A DNA stretch of 64,000 nt, taken from contig CM082585.2 in NCBI GenBank assembly GCA_040954595.2, positions 5,580,001-5,644,000 on the forward strand, written 5' to 3'. The notes beneath the pieces were generated by a model. It saw only the letters and a list, made by a program, of their open reading frames with translations. It was not told the origin of the DNA and ran no database searches. This document shows, piece by piece, positions 26,573-40,150 of this stretch. Every line of letters begins with the position of its first letter. Position 1 is the stretch's first letter. This DNA comes from Balanoglossus misakiensis. Its lineage: Eukaryota > Hemichordata. Position numbers and translations under genes: made by a program.

Positions 26573-28114
26573 TCAATGGCTGTCGCCGTTCAAAACTAGA
26601 CTGTATGGTCTTTTGAGATATAATTTAGTCGCACTGTCCGGGTTTTTGGCCTTGTCACTCGACCATATGGGCGATCGCCTGTAATGCTCCACCAACTCGT
26701 CCAGGGTGTCGAACTTCTGTTTGCCGATTGTGTAGCGGCCGTCGCTTGATATCACACGGAAGTGTTTGACGTTGTTTGGTGCCTTGAGGGAAACGGAGAA
26801 ATCGCCAAGCTGCAAGGAAGAAAACAAAAAGAGCAATGAATATCTGCATCGGTCTTTTGATTCATGGACTTTTTTTTTGCCAGTCACTGATTAAGCACAT
26901 AAAATCTGCTCATTTATGAGTTTCTGTGTGGTTTAGAAACATTTGATCATATGTTGAGTTCAGGTGGGTGCTTTGACCGGCGGCCAGCTGTTATCTACAT
27001 TAAGCTTTCTAAAGAAGAAAAATAGCTACTGGAGGTTTTCATTGTTTGTGTGTGTAAGACAAATGCCTCCCCTGAATTATGTAAGACATCAAAAGGTATG
27101 CCACAGAACGAGGTTCAGACTTACATTAGTTTCACTTTCCCTTATGAGGAAATCTCCATCAGCTGCCTGCTCGCTCAGCATGGTCTCCGCCTGGTCCCTG
27201 GTGATCTTGCCGGCGAACCAGTCCTTGTCGGCGTACGGGCCAGTCTTTTCCACGGCTATATTCAGCCTCATAGCCGAACTGGTTGGGGCTGCGTTGGACG
27301 CTCCCTGGTAGACCGGTTTGCTGTCCGGCAGCGGCTGTATGTACGTCTTGGGCACCAGCCCGACCTGTCCCTTACTGTTCCTCGCCTTCCACCAGTCCGG
27401 GTCGTTCTCCGGCTTCCCGATGATGTCCAGGCGCTCGCCGACCTCGAACGGCAGTTCCTCCTCATTCCGGGCCTGGAATGTGTAAATGGCTTCCACGCCG
27501 TACAGGAAGTCGGCGGGCGTATCCACGTGGCTCTCCGTTGCGTCTCCGCCGCGGTCCACGCCCCGGGCCAGGCTGGCCGGCTTCTCCTCGTTCGGCTGGA
27601 TGGCCTCGGCGGTCTCTGTGACATAGTTTGACGGGAACCACCCCATGCGCCCATTGCTCTCGCCCCTCCACCAGCCATCGCTCGACTTCTCCATGACCCC
27701 GACGCGTTCCCCCTTGACCAGCTCCAGCTCGTCCGGGCGCCGCGCCTCGTACCCAAACTTCACATAGGCGTTACACAGAACGATATCGCTGTCCGGCTCG
27801 GGCGGTACATCGCCCCCGTCTTCGTGGCTAGAGTCCATATCCAGGTGCACTTTTTGATCGCTGCCCTTCTTTTCGTGCTTGGATTTCTTGAGGAATTTGT
27901 CAAATTTTTCAAAAATGCCCCCTCCCTTGCCCCGTTTCACGCGCTCCACATAATTGGAGGGGACGTAGCCCTGTTGTCCGTCCTGGTTCTTCACATTCCA
28001 CCAGGCTTTGCTGTCGTCCAGCAGGATTAGCCGCTCGTTTTTCCGGATGTCCAACTCCTCTTCCTGGTTGGCCTTGTAGTCCCACCGTGCAACCACGATT
28101 GCTTCTTCCCCCAT
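26573..28114 (-). CDS. NCK: NCK adaptor protein (SH3-SH3-SH3-SH2)
   Basis: A cytoplasmic adaptor that links phosphotyrosine receptors (SH2) to proline-rich actin regulators such as WASP, PAK and DOCK (SH3). Coding exons: 28114-27125 and 26809-26573; 408 residues (human NCK1/2 have 377 and 380). SH3-1 spans about 5-59 ([30 protein letters not shown]), SH3-2 about 112-167 ([13 protein letters not shown]) and SH3-3 about 206-262 ([27 protein letters not shown]). The SH2 domain starts at W299 and has FLIRES with the phosphotyrosine-binding R325. The exon junction falls inside SH2, directly after FLIRESETN. The C-terminus is longer than in human NCK, with an insert before KLYL and a tail after it. 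The start sits in ACAAGATGG. An acceptor CAG at 28138-28136 just upstream shows that the 5'UTR is spliced. The three-SH3 exon is more GC-rich than its surroundings. Vertebrate NCK1 and NCK2 cannot be told apart here. Confidence 0.96.
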
Positions 28115-28170
28115 CTTGTACCGTTTCTCTTACACCTGTGAATGTACAACACACACAAAAAAAAAGATGC

Positions 28171-28300
28171 TTAAAGGTATACGGTCACCCATGGAAAATT
28201 AGCTACAGTTACCATGGCAAACTGAGACCTAGCCAATCATAGATTTTTCAGTGGGTGGCCACACGCGAAAAAAAGAAAAAAGGTGACTGTATACCTTTAA
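28171..28300. mobile_element. 130-bp MITE with TTAA ends
   Basis: Terminal inverted repeats TTAAAGGTATACGGTCACC and GGTGACTGTATACCTTTAA match at 18 of 19 positions. The interior is non-coding. The terminal TTAA can be read as a target duplication of the piggyBac type. It lies 36 bp inside the NCK 5'UTR intron. Confidence 0.85.
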
Positions 28301-31300
28301 TATTATAGCACTGCTAAATCCAGAAAACTGCACCAGCTTCTAACAAATTTGGTCACTGCCATGCGAAACAGACAGTTCAATGGGCCTGGGTGACTAACAT
28401 TCAGACACCCTGTTAAATCACAGCAATTTCCCCTGACTTGGCATTCATCATACCCTTAGTGTTGTACAACTACTATATCAAGGGAAGGCTTGAGTTATAG
28501 TGTTTTCCAGACATAAGTCTTATAACACAATGACCTAAATACATTGATCCTACATTATTATTAGAGCTGAACACAACCCAGAACTGGTATTGCAACTATG
28601 CAAGACATGTAGTTAATATATATTGTAATGTATAGTGTGGTAAATTGAGCCATAGATCTGTGTACAGTGTCTGCTGCTTCCTATCCTATGAACTGTGACC
28701 TCTTGACCCCTATGACGCCAGTTTTGTTTTCACATAGAGTCTGTATCTGGCGAACGGTAATTTGAGTAAAGAATTGAAGATATGTACATGTCATGTTTGT
28801 ACATCTATTCCAGGAGTGGCAAAGTTGAAACTGTAATTAAATTTTCATATAAACTGGTTTATTTAATTAGTAGGAGAAAACATGGAAATTGCAAGGATAT
28901 CTGAATATTCAGAATTACAGGTGAACAAAATATATCTAAAATACCCTTTATGGACAAATTCTACCTGCAGAAATCATAATTTTTTGTCATGAGCTTATTA
29001 AGTACACAACCGTATGTTTGACATGCACAGTACCATAATAAAGTCTGTTCTTATACTTGCCCATTAGCACAATTACCACAGGCAACATCCATGACATAAA
29101 ATGCATTTAATTCTACATTTACTTCCTTTTCCTTGTGGGCACACATTATCAATCACACATCTCAAATAAAAGTGTCTTACGGTATAATTCACTTTAGTAC
29201 CTCTTACGCTCTCCTGATGTCAGTCTGAATTCTTTATAATACAGGTAATGTATTAAATATTCATAGTGTGTATGCATTACGTTTTACAGTGTATTGTACT
29301 TATTTTATGAGATTATTGTGTACATGTCAGAATTATCTGTATGTGAAAAATTTATTATGGTATGTCTAAATCTCTCATTGTGAAAAGGATTCTGGATGAC
29401 TGAATTCTGTTCCTACCGCTGTACATCTATACATTCACTTTGAAATAACGCTGGCATATTGATTGTTTTCCAGAACCAAATCTCTTATTCTTGCAAGACA
29501 TGCCACTGCAATTACAGCTCAATTCATATTCGGTGCTGTACTGGGCACATCTGGAAGTACAGTAACTTTTTCAAATATAAAGCATTGCATTTACGTTTCT
29601 TACATACATGCAGCAATATTTAAATGACTTGCTGGGAATTATTTAGAATACTAATCAAGATTAAGTGACTTAATTTAATAATTCTCAAGTCAGAGAAGAG
29701 CTTTATTAAAATTCATTTTCTATCCGTATAAACAAATAGAATTTGCATAAAATGCTATCGTAATTTGTGAGCTAATAAGAAATGGGTCACTGGGCAAAGC
29801 TCTCAGGTATTAGCTGTCAGCGATGAAGTTAGTATCCATAAATATCAATTTTTAAATATCTATACAGAAACCACATACTGTTCAGTACAGTACTGCAATG
29901 CGGCTACGCCCATTGGCTTTTTAAATGCTGTTATGGTATTATACATTGTAATAACCAGTCTTAGAGTTGTTGCTTTACATCTATAAATATATCCAATCAT
30001 TCTAGCATAGTTCCTAACAATCTGGTACGGAAACACAATAACATGTATGTGACCAGACTTCCTTGTTCCATTTACGTGCAGTTCCCACAGACTGACTTCA
30101 TCTAAAACACCACTGCCTCTACACTGTACACTCAGAACACCAGCAAGGTGGCAATAGACTTGTTATCTCAAGCAACTGCTCAGATTCTAACGTTGTTTTG
30201 ATGTTTGCTAGGAAACTTCAGCAAATTAGTGTTCAATGTTATGGTATATGTCAGACTAAATAGTGGGTATTTTTTACTCAGTAGACATGTTGTACTTTGC
30301 AGATGGCTTTCTGCTGAATCAACCACTGTAAATTGTCAGAACAACGCAATCTAATTACTGAACGGAGATGCTGGACGCTTCACACATTTGCCTAAGTGCC
30401 ATTACACTTTCAGCGATGACTGTCAACTTGACAAGTCACAGGTATATTGCATTATAGATAACAAATGTAATGGAATTCACAGTTGATTGAATTGGATGCA
30501 GTGTGGCAAAACGGTTACCACAGTCAAAGCGAATTATTCAGCACACTTAATGATCATTTGTTCTGAAAATATATCAGCTTTCTTAAATATCTTAACATAT
30601 CAAGATACTGTACTCATCATGACATTCCACAGGACTGGTGAATTATTCAAATGTATCAATACTTCCTGTTGCAAATGTTGTCTGAACTTGTACTTCAACA
30701 TAAACACTGAATTCTAAAACGGCATTCCAAATAACTGCATTCTGATTATATCTACTGAGCTTTTCTTTTTTTGTATTACAAAAAAATAAAACTATGCAGA
30801 TGTGTAATTATTCATATTGTAATATTCTGCATGTATACATGTACAGCCCCATTTATCATGATTTGAGTACACAGATAAATATCCCACTGCAAACAGACCC
30901 TGGCATTTCTGTCCAATGCTATGGGGATTACAGAAAGAAATTATCAAAATATGAGGGTACGATGTCAACTGCTGTGTGATATGAACCAGAGAATAAAGAC
31001 CCCTTCAACTTTGAAACATGTACCGTACAACCACCATTGTGTTGCACTGACATCTTGTACAGCCCCTCTGATCATTACATGTGTGGAAGGGCAGACAGGC
31101 ATAACTTACAGTGGCACAACCTACTGACCAAGTCAAAGGGTATCGAATCTATCAGTACTGGCATCTTCCGAAACTCGGTGACATTTTAACAGCCAATATT
31201 TCCTTGTATTGAAGCATTTACATGGGTATTTTAGATTAATGCTGACTGATGTAGACAGTTAAAATTATCTCTGATATTGCTCAGACCAATAAATGCCATG

Positions 31301-34243
31301 TTTGGTTTCAATACTGGTTAAGCTTTGTTGGTCAATCCCAAATTATGGGTGTCATAATGTCCCATGTAATTGTAGCATGTGGATCTCCTAATATGAACTG
31401 ATGGAACAAGCAATCTCTACTGATGGAAGCATGGTGCTGGTCTTTGCACCTAACACCTGTTCAAGATTTCACCCGGAGTTTCCCAGACACGTCTCAAGAC
31501 ACTGTGAGATTGAGAAGAAACAGATCTACCAAACACGCGCGATACAGGTTATCAGTTGGAATAAATCATTTCAAATCAAGCTGTACTTTAAGCATGACTG
31601 CGTTCAACTCTGTTCAGCCAATAGTTCGATAAGCTTTGTTTTCAGACCACAAGCTGGATTTCTAGATAATCCTGCATTTCAAACGCTGTTCTCATTGATC
31701 TGAAATGTCACCCTCTGGACGACGCACCTTCAGATACAGGACGTCCGAAAGAGATCACATTTGCCCCATAGTGGTGTGGAAAGCGCCAAACTGGTCAGCA
31801 TCGAAATAAACCATCAATTCACTCGTTGCAAAAGCCTGTACACTCTGCATCCATCCATCATTAAATTCAAGGTCAATCCTGTATACTCTGGTGTCCGATG
31901 TTCAGAGAAATGCTGGGTCTGGTCACTGGAGTTTTCTACTGATTACATGTCTCCGTGGTTTCCTGTTGCTGTAGTTTAACCCACTGCAAATGCCACGCAA
32001 CCACGCCACACAATCATGAAGGGGAATTGTGATCACAGCCGCAGCCATCTTGTTTTTTTACAAAAGTGAATAAAAATAGGCTTTTGTCTGGACCTTTCAA
32101 CAAAATTGATTTTATAAATTGACCCAAGCCTTATTTTATGAAACAGACCCAGTACTGGCCACAAGGATATAATTGAAAACAAAATTTGGAAAAGTCTACT
32201 ACCTGTATGACACGTTGCAGTAAGACTTCACAAACACACATGTCCTCACTGGAACTCATGTGTTTTTTTCTTAAATTAGAATACCCATAAGGTTGAGAGC
32301 CCTAAATATATCTCCGGGCCAGAGTGTGTGCACACAAATGTATGCGTGACCCGACTGACCCAGACAAATAGCACAAAAACCATTACAGGAGCGCAGGGTG
32401 GCTCTTTGAAAGTTAAAAAAAGGTTAATGATGTAATCATGCCATGGATGGGAAAACTCACAGCTGATGCCTGCAAAGACTGAATACAAATGGGGCTTTGC
32501 TGGGTTCTATTCATCAGATGAGTTTTCCAAGTTGGCAGTCACTGTGTTTTCTTGAGATGTAAGAGGGTGACAGGAGAATCTGACTTGACAGCAGCTGCAG
32601 ATCCACAGGCCTTGTAATGGAACACGTGCAATTGTGCAACCAACTTAATGTAATACACTGGTATTACAACCGACAGAATCTTTTCACAGAACAGTACTGG
32701 TCTAACACAATCACCACTCCTACACAAAATCACCATCTACAATAAAACAAATTTCTAACTTAATTTTCACTGAGACCATAAGCAACACAACATAAACGGA
32801 GAGGTTACGTGAACTTGCTCACATTAAAATCGTTTTCAGACCATAAATATTTACTAGTCATGTTCACACTAATCTGAACCCATGCCCACATCTCTTCATA
32901 TTAAAAGGACAAGGTTGCTGTATTTTCACCTGAACAGTTCATCGTGGGTTGTTTACCAGCATTTTATACTCACTTTTGGAATAATATAGTCTTTCCACAA
33001 TAATTTCTGCAGGCAGTTTCCTTTCATTGGGCGTTATTGCACTGTACTTGTACTTGTCACGAGTGAGAGGCCAACCCTGATATCCAACACTGAAAATATC
33101 ATATGATTCAGAGGATGCAGGGGGCATGTGGCAAAAATATCACAATTCTATGAAAAAACTGCAACATCAAAACATGTTGACTTTCCCTTTGATTTTGAAG
33201 GCTGTTTACAAAGCTCTGTTGATTCACCGTTAATAAATCAGACCAGTGTGGCCAACGGTCACTGTGCCTGTAGTGTGTGCAGTGGACAATAGACGACAAT
33301 TACAGTTGCCTACTTACACATCTGAACAAAGCTGAACCGGACAAGCTACATGTATGGACCGACCACTCTCTCAACTTGTCAAGTACACACGCACAAAATT
33401 CACAGAATCCAAATCATCAAACAGCCCCATGAAGCAATTCCAACAATGTTAGGGGACTTCCTTTTTCTGGGAGCAGCTTCCTATAAGCACATTCTGAAAG
33501 AGTCACTACGATTGGTCCAAACATGTCCTTGACCCCCCACCACACATGACTTCACTCACAGGAAGTCAGAAACAACATTGGGAAGGAATATCTCAAATCG
33601 TAAGTCTAAGATGGAGGTTTCTCTTACATTTATTTTGTCATACGAAACAAGTCATGAAGATCCACCTGTTTTGTTTTCAACTGAATGATATAAGTGCACC
33701 ATTCGAATGTTGAATTTCGACAATGAATGTAGCCTTTCCATGAACATCGAGAAATGGAAATGAAAACAGGTCTCCAGTATATTATCGAAGCAACTGCTTT
33801 TCAATGTAAAATGAGAACTGGAACAGTTGAATATCTGACAAGTGATTTGGAGCCATTCTTTTCTGATAATCTGTGACATGAAGTAAATGCCCACAAAGGG
33901 ATTCATCCAGGGACTTGTGAAACTGCGATGCTCAAATTGTGATACGAAAAAAAGATGCAAACAAATGTTCATATCTACAACTGTGCAGGATATCACTCGA
34001 CATCACCAAAAGCCGGGAAGCGCTCAGTACAAAATTGTCACAAATTTATAATTTTAAACCTGATTAGAAATATCTGCAACAGTATAGTAATATTTGCCAA
34101 CCTTTTGGAAAATAATACTGTAGTGTATAACGCCACCGTTTAAGAAAAATTTGTTTTTGTTGATGATTGTTTTGTTTTTGCTTGAATACATTACCTGCAA
34201 AAGAAGACATCACACGTGTTTATGTTGATTTGTGTACATATAT

Positions 34244-35161
34244 CAGAGTTTCCGGTTACGCAAAAATGTGCGTAATACACGCAATGGAAAATTTCTATAC
34301 GCATATTGAACCGACAAGTGCGTCTGGCGTACGCAATGAAATTGACTCTGTTTTCGCCATTGAAAGTTCGAGCTAACAAAAGACTCATCAAACGACCGAC
34401 AAACTAGACAGCACCTTGTGCACGCTTACATGTTTTGAATAAAATTGCAACATTCCAAACCATTTGCGCAGACGCTTGACCATGATAAAATGTAACAATT
34501 TTCGTTTAGCGCGCGTTCCAATCATCATGCCATGCGTCACGTACGTGTAATATCGATCAACATGGCGGTAAAACAGTCAACTTTATTTTCATTTAAATTT
34601 ACGTCGAAATCCTCTACTGATAATGGAAAGAAAGCCACTGAAATCGATGATTCGGAACACCAAGAGTCAGTGGGGGATGCCCCACCAGTGAAAAAAATGC
34701 GAGAGAATGCAAAGACTGGCCACACAGAATTCAAAGATCAGTGGCTCGCCGAGTACATTTGTGTATCCGTGGTTACGGCACGACGTCGACGAAAGCGGCG
34801 GAAAAAAAGACACTCGTGCTTTTCTGTAAAGTTTGTGAAAAATATGGCAAAAAGAATGCTTTCATGCATGGTTCTCGTGATCTTCAAAAATCGGCCATCA
34901 AACGACATATGCAAGGCACTGATCATAGAAGCGACGTCATTTGTCTCAGTAAACGTAAAATCACGTCAATAGCTGTTTGGTCTGTTTAGAATTCTTTTTG
35001 GTTACAATGTGTGCCATTTGAAGTGTTTTGCATTATTTTGCAACAGTCTGCTAATGGTGTGATATGAATACATTGTACGCATTTAAATCACCTTCGTACG
35101 CATTTTTATTGACCTCTTGCGTATGGCATACGCTTGGGGAAAAAAACTACCGGAAACTCTG
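34244..35161 (+). mobile_element. non-autonomous hAT transposon (918 bp)
   Basis: The terminal inverted repeats are CAGAGTTTCCGGT at 34244-34256 and its complement ACCGGAAACTCTG at 35149-35161. The flanking 8 bp, ACATATAT and TTATATGT, match at 5 of 8 positions and fit a decayed hAT target duplication (nTnnnnAn). Many TACGCA/TGCGTA motifs cluster inside both ends (about 34257-34336 and 35077-35132), as subterminal transposase-binding repeats do in hAT elements. The interior carries a broken transposase N-terminus only. It sits in the NCK 5'UTR intron. Confidence 0.8.
34562..34960 (+). pseudogene. hAT transposase N-terminal fragment with TTF-type zinc finger, frameshifted
   Basis: The reading opens at ATG 34562 (MAVKQSTLFSFKF) and runs to FKDQWLAEY near 34755. 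Similarity then moves to a second frame (YPWLRHDVDESGGKK, about 34764-34808) and a third (LVLFCKVCEKYGKKNAF, about 34810-34880, then AIKRHMQGTDHRS). This succession of a Trp-containing lead, Cx2C and RH..H resembles the TTF/BED-like finger at the start of hAT transposases and their domesticated relatives such as ZNF862-like proteins. At least two frameshifts break it, and the catalytic RNase H-like and dimerisation parts are absent. The family assignment is from memory of the pattern; no search was run. Confidence 0.65.
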
Positions 35162-38100
35162 TTATATGTGGCCCTGGTTTTTGTCTTGGTTCACAAAAAC
35201 TGTACCCTAACCTAGAAATGACTATTTTATTACGGCTACATGTCAATGGCAATGGATTTTATGCTCCTCTTAACAAATACTAATCCCACTTAATTTTTTA
35301 TCTTTCTGTACAAGAGGGCTTTGACAATCCCATATTCATGACTGAAAGAACGTGTGGACATTGCACTCTACCAGGTCAATAAACCATATTGTGTTATTGA
35401 ATGTGTCAAGTGTTCAGACTGCAGGATGTGTGACAATGACCTGATAGAGGATACAACAATGATGGATGCAATGTGTCCATCAAAGACTGCAATAGAAAGG
35501 AACACCAAGGTGGGCCCAATATGGTCAATCTATATGTAACTGTTCATTTCTGAATACTTGTACATTTCCTGCCAGCATTCGATTTCCTGTGTTGCAAATG
35601 TATTCTTAGTCAGCCATTACCAGTTTATGTCATTTACTTGTTAAATTTCAAGGCTGGACAATTTTGAAAATTGACAGGTAGAGAAAATAATGTCAGAAAT
35701 GAGGGCTGTTCAACCAGCTATTCAAACAATATAAACAGGCATTTCTATTACAGGAAGAAGTAGTTATCACTGTTATGAGGTACAACAACCAAAGAGGTTG
35801 AAGGAGGACATATTCAAACTCACAGGTCAAAGGTCACCTGCAAACGGCAAAATGGTTAATTGCAATTTCAGCAATCTGGAAAACAGGCGAAATGATATCA
35901 TTTTCAAACAAATTTCATAATCCTAGATCATTTCATGAAATTCAATTTGCAATCTCCACTTCCCCTATAACACATGTGGTTCTGTAAACTGGCTAAAATA
36001 AATTTGTCAAGAGGAACAGAACTTTGCTGATCCCTGAGAGAGCCACCTTATACCACGCATCACAGGAAATTCCAATTATAGGAACTGCAGATGGTCCAGG
36101 CATAGAATAAATGATTCTACTTCCTTCCATGCGTACCAGGATCTAATAACTGTGTGCTACTCTACTACAGGTATACATGTAAATCAAGATACATGTCATG
36201 CAAATTTTGACAAATGAACATGGGGATTCCCTCCCTCAAGCATGTCACACAGTCCATCAGGCCGACCTAACCAAGCCACATGGATCGATCTCGGATGGGA
36301 CACCGACCCCACCCAACACAACAGAAAGTTTCATGTGCCACTCCCAGAACTGTATTATTCAATAGAGTATTTACTTTCAAAGATACCATTACTCAGATGC
36401 AATTACATGATTCCGATGACCACAGTATGACAGTTCATCTAACATGGAGGAACTCAAGACTGGAGATGGCTTGTAGGAAATCAAAACTGAAACAGGAAAT
36501 GATGGGTACGAACTGTAAATGGAGAATGTGTGAATATCATATTTCTCACCTTCTCTTCTGCAAGAATTCACACCAGAATAACACGAATATCCATCACACA
36601 CATATCTATATACAGTATAAATCTTCTACTATTGTACAATGGTCTCCAAACAAGATATATACAAATTTACAATTGCAAAGATTATGTTGCATCAATGCAG
36701 TTTTAACAGGAAAGTACTTCTGTGTACAATGTATGTGACAACGTGGAGTACATGTAACTGACCTACAGGCTGGCATGATTCATTCTTTGCGTGGGGTGAC
36801 TCAATGGGAGTGGGCTTTTATTAGCCCAAAGGGACATCACTGGGTATTTCCCTGGTACAATGTACAGTACAAGACTGCTGCGAGTCTGTGTATTTACATA
36901 TAAATACAGACAATGGAACCAGTACAAATCCTGGAACAAATCATTAGTTCCTTGATTTTGCAGATTAACTATGTACTTGAAATATTAGTGCCCACCCACT
37001 GTTTATCTACCACGCAATCTAAATGCTGTCTGCTATGTTCACTCAGTTTCTATATCTGTACATATTAACATGATGCATAATCTAGTATGAGGTGTTCCTG
37101 TTAGCATAAATGATAAAAGAAAAAAAGGCAACAGAATATCATGATACCGCAAACATGAGTAACCCGATGATCATTTTAATATGGGCGGAGGACTATTTGT
37201 CTATTGGCTTAATTATGTCATAATAAATAAATTTTAGCACAGTTTAGCTTGAGTCAGTGAAAGAACACATTCAGATTGGTGTGAATGTGATCAGGAAAAG
37301 CTAAAGTCTGCCAAGATGATTAGTTGTCCTTCAAGGAACTCTAGGTGAACAGGGCATTGAACAACTGTCGCCTTTACATCCACTGGGTGTATTTTCTGAG
37401 CTTGAAGACGGGTCAGACAATTTATGACTAAGTTAATATATTTCTCTCCCTTTTCAGCGCGAAACAGGATGGAGTGGGCTGTGTTACCACAATATGTACA
37501 CTGCTGGCTGACACGTCACTAAAATTTATCAGCCAAGTTCTCACAGTAAAGAGAAACAGTGCTATGAATTACTGTTTGGTATACCATTCTGAAATCAAAG
37601 ATGCCCTTCTTATGTAGTCAGACTGCATGTGGCTCACCCAAGCTGGGATAACTGCATAAAGATACAGGTCATACAAAGGTCAAGAAAAAGTTATTAAAAC
37701 ATGAACGTAAATGAATACACTCAGCTAGGCAGTGAGGTACTGATACCAATGAAATGTTCCGTTCCACAAACTCAGCAAAACATTTCTCATTAACAAAGAA
37801 GGTAATTGTTGTGGTGACGACTAACGTACTGTAGATGAACAAAATGCCAACATGTCCAACTATCTGGTCAATAAAACGTTCACAATGGTGACTCCCAAGT
37901 GAACCATTCTTCGACTTGTAAGTTGATTTCCGTAAGTATGTGAGGGCAATGATACCCTTGGTAATTCTTCAAGTGTGCTATGCGGTGATCGTAATTGTGA
38001 ATTTGTACTTTGTTATTACAGCCACCTGGTACAGAAATAGCAATGGTTATTAGAACTCAACTGAAAAAGACTACTAGTATCCCTCGAATGACCTTTCCAA

Positions 38101-39914
38101 TACTCAATACCAGAGATACAGACACTCACATGGAGTGTGAGTGAACAACAATGAAACCGCTTGTGGTTGGCCATCTGCTGCTTACAATGTCACCTTTTAG
38201 TTTCTAATTCCCTCTTGACAGGCATAATACAAAAGACACAAGGTGAGTGACTTGGCTTCACCAACATATGTCGCCACAACATCATGTATGATGTAGCAAC
38301 CTTGAACCTTGAAATTCTTTGGGCATGATGCGGTGTAGGGACCCAGCCTGTGTCTGACATGTAGCACCAAACTGCAATCAGCGTATAAACAATCATGAAA
38401 AGTGATCTGACTGACTGTGATCACCAGCGCTTTGGAAAGACCTGTGAAGGACTATGCTACCGGCCTTCTCAGAAGAGAACCAGAACAAGCACTCACGCAT
38501 GACATATTTCACACAGACGGATTTCGTTGCAGTACATGTACTCATCTGTCAAGATAAAAGAGGAAACCAGACAGACCATGTATCTATAGCAGTTTGTCAG
38601 GTTCTAGTCTACAATAATTCTCATTTTGACTGCCCCGAAATATACTGATATCTTGGATCAAGCATACATGCCACAATGGACAGGAAGTACACCACTGTAT
38701 AGTGTTGTATGGTTTATATGCAATATTGGATCAAGTATTTGGAAGTGTAACATATACAGAAGTACATGTACAATAAAGTACCGGTTAATAACGTATATGT
38801 ACAAAGTTTGATCCAAGCAACATAGTTCTGCCACAACACAACACTCAAAAGTAATGTATTTAAATGCCTTTTCATAAAGCAATGCGGTCACTGTTTCTGT
38901 ACATGTATTTCAGTTGGCTGTGAACAGTCACAGTGGTTATGGTACATGGTGCATTTGCATGTAAAACTGCAGAAATACTGGTGATGGGTGATGACGTAAA
39001 CTACCGGGTAATAATAATGACAACTTACTTCTCCATAATAAAATTATCTTAATCTTTTATAAATATCATTATAAATTATAAATTTGATTAAATTTTGTTT
39101 TTAAAATGTGTGTGACCATGTGTGTATGAGTGTGTGCATATTTTGTCTGTCTGCTTTTCTATACTACAGAAAAACACACACAATACTGGTTCTGTTTGTT
39201 CACTGTTAGCTGCGTCAAAAGCTTTCACACATTGACTCGAAATCCACAGTCATGTTTCAAAACATTTGTCGGCATCGCAATCATGCTATGCATGTAAACA
39301 AGAAGAGTCAAAATTGTAATGAACTTCACAGCTGAAATTTGTTCTGACAATTGGTGAACAGTGATTTCAGGATTATCCAAGCAAGTCTCCTCTTATTTGA
39401 CTTGATTCAGATATTGACGGTTTCAATTCACATTCATGGTTCCCAATCCACACTACCTAAGTGAATCACTCACAGCTCACATTGGTTTATGAAATACCAG
39501 AAATGTACTGAAACTATGTTGTTGAATATGAAACACATGGATTTGTTCAGTAATGAAACTGGCTCTCGTATTAGCAACACAAGACATCTGTATAGCTCGT
39601 TTTCACGTTATCTGATTGGTAAACAAACTATTTCCAGCAGAACATGCTGATTCAGTGATGTCTGAAGCCAACATCCGCTTCATATCAACATGATCACATA
39701 TCTTATTGATCCTACTCTGGTCCAAGTTTGAACTCAGTCCACAGCGACAAGCAGATGATCAAACGTCAACGCAAAGATTGTGCCAAGAAACGAATCACAA
39801 AAAGGCAATATTTAGACAATCGGGGAACGCGGCATGTCTGTAAACGCCCACCAACGCGCTCTCTTCGAGTTTACGAGACTGGTGGATATCTGTAATAAAG
39901 TTTCAAGAACTTAC

Positions 39915-40150
39915 CGTGTCTATCACACAGCTGACGGGTTATGTTGATCAAAGGAGATGAACTATTATTCAACTTCAAATCTTTTCTGGATCCGGAAAAA
40001 GAGCCAGGTTTACGTAGAACTTTCACCAGAACAGTTGCGAGTTTTCCTTGAGAGTTTTTAACACAAAACTTCGCGAAATTTTAGCAAACGGGAAAATTCC
40101 ACCCAGATTCTCAGAATCCCTGCATGTCGGCCATTGCTGTTGCAGAGAAT
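39915..40150 (-). other. candidate non-coding first exon and promoter of NCK
   Basis: A donor reading ACACGGTAAGTTCTT on the minus strand (GTAAGT at 39914-39909) ends a CG-richer segment containing CGGGTTATG and several TTCGCG-type motifs. The upper limit is a guess. It is proposed only because the NCK coding exon begins with an acceptor and this is the best donor in a promoter-like setting upstream. Confidence 0.35.

Larger units (their letters stand above)
28136..39914 (-). other. inferred 11.8-kb 5'UTR intron of NCK
   Basis: A splice acceptor (TTCACAG then GTGTAAGAG) lies 21 bp upstream of the NCK ATG on the minus strand. The nearest good donor in a CG-richer, promoter-like segment is GTAAGT at 39914-39909. 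No coding sequence was found between them; ORFs are short and domainless. The interval contains a 130-bp TTAA-bounded MITE and the hAT relic. The intron boundary at the donor side is inferred. Confidence 0.4.

Noticed and set aside
27050-27631. 193-residue plus-strand ORF over the NCK gene
   Set aside because: It is antisense to the NCK SH3 exon, which has clear domains and family similarity on the minus strand. The open frame is a by-product of its GC-rich codons.
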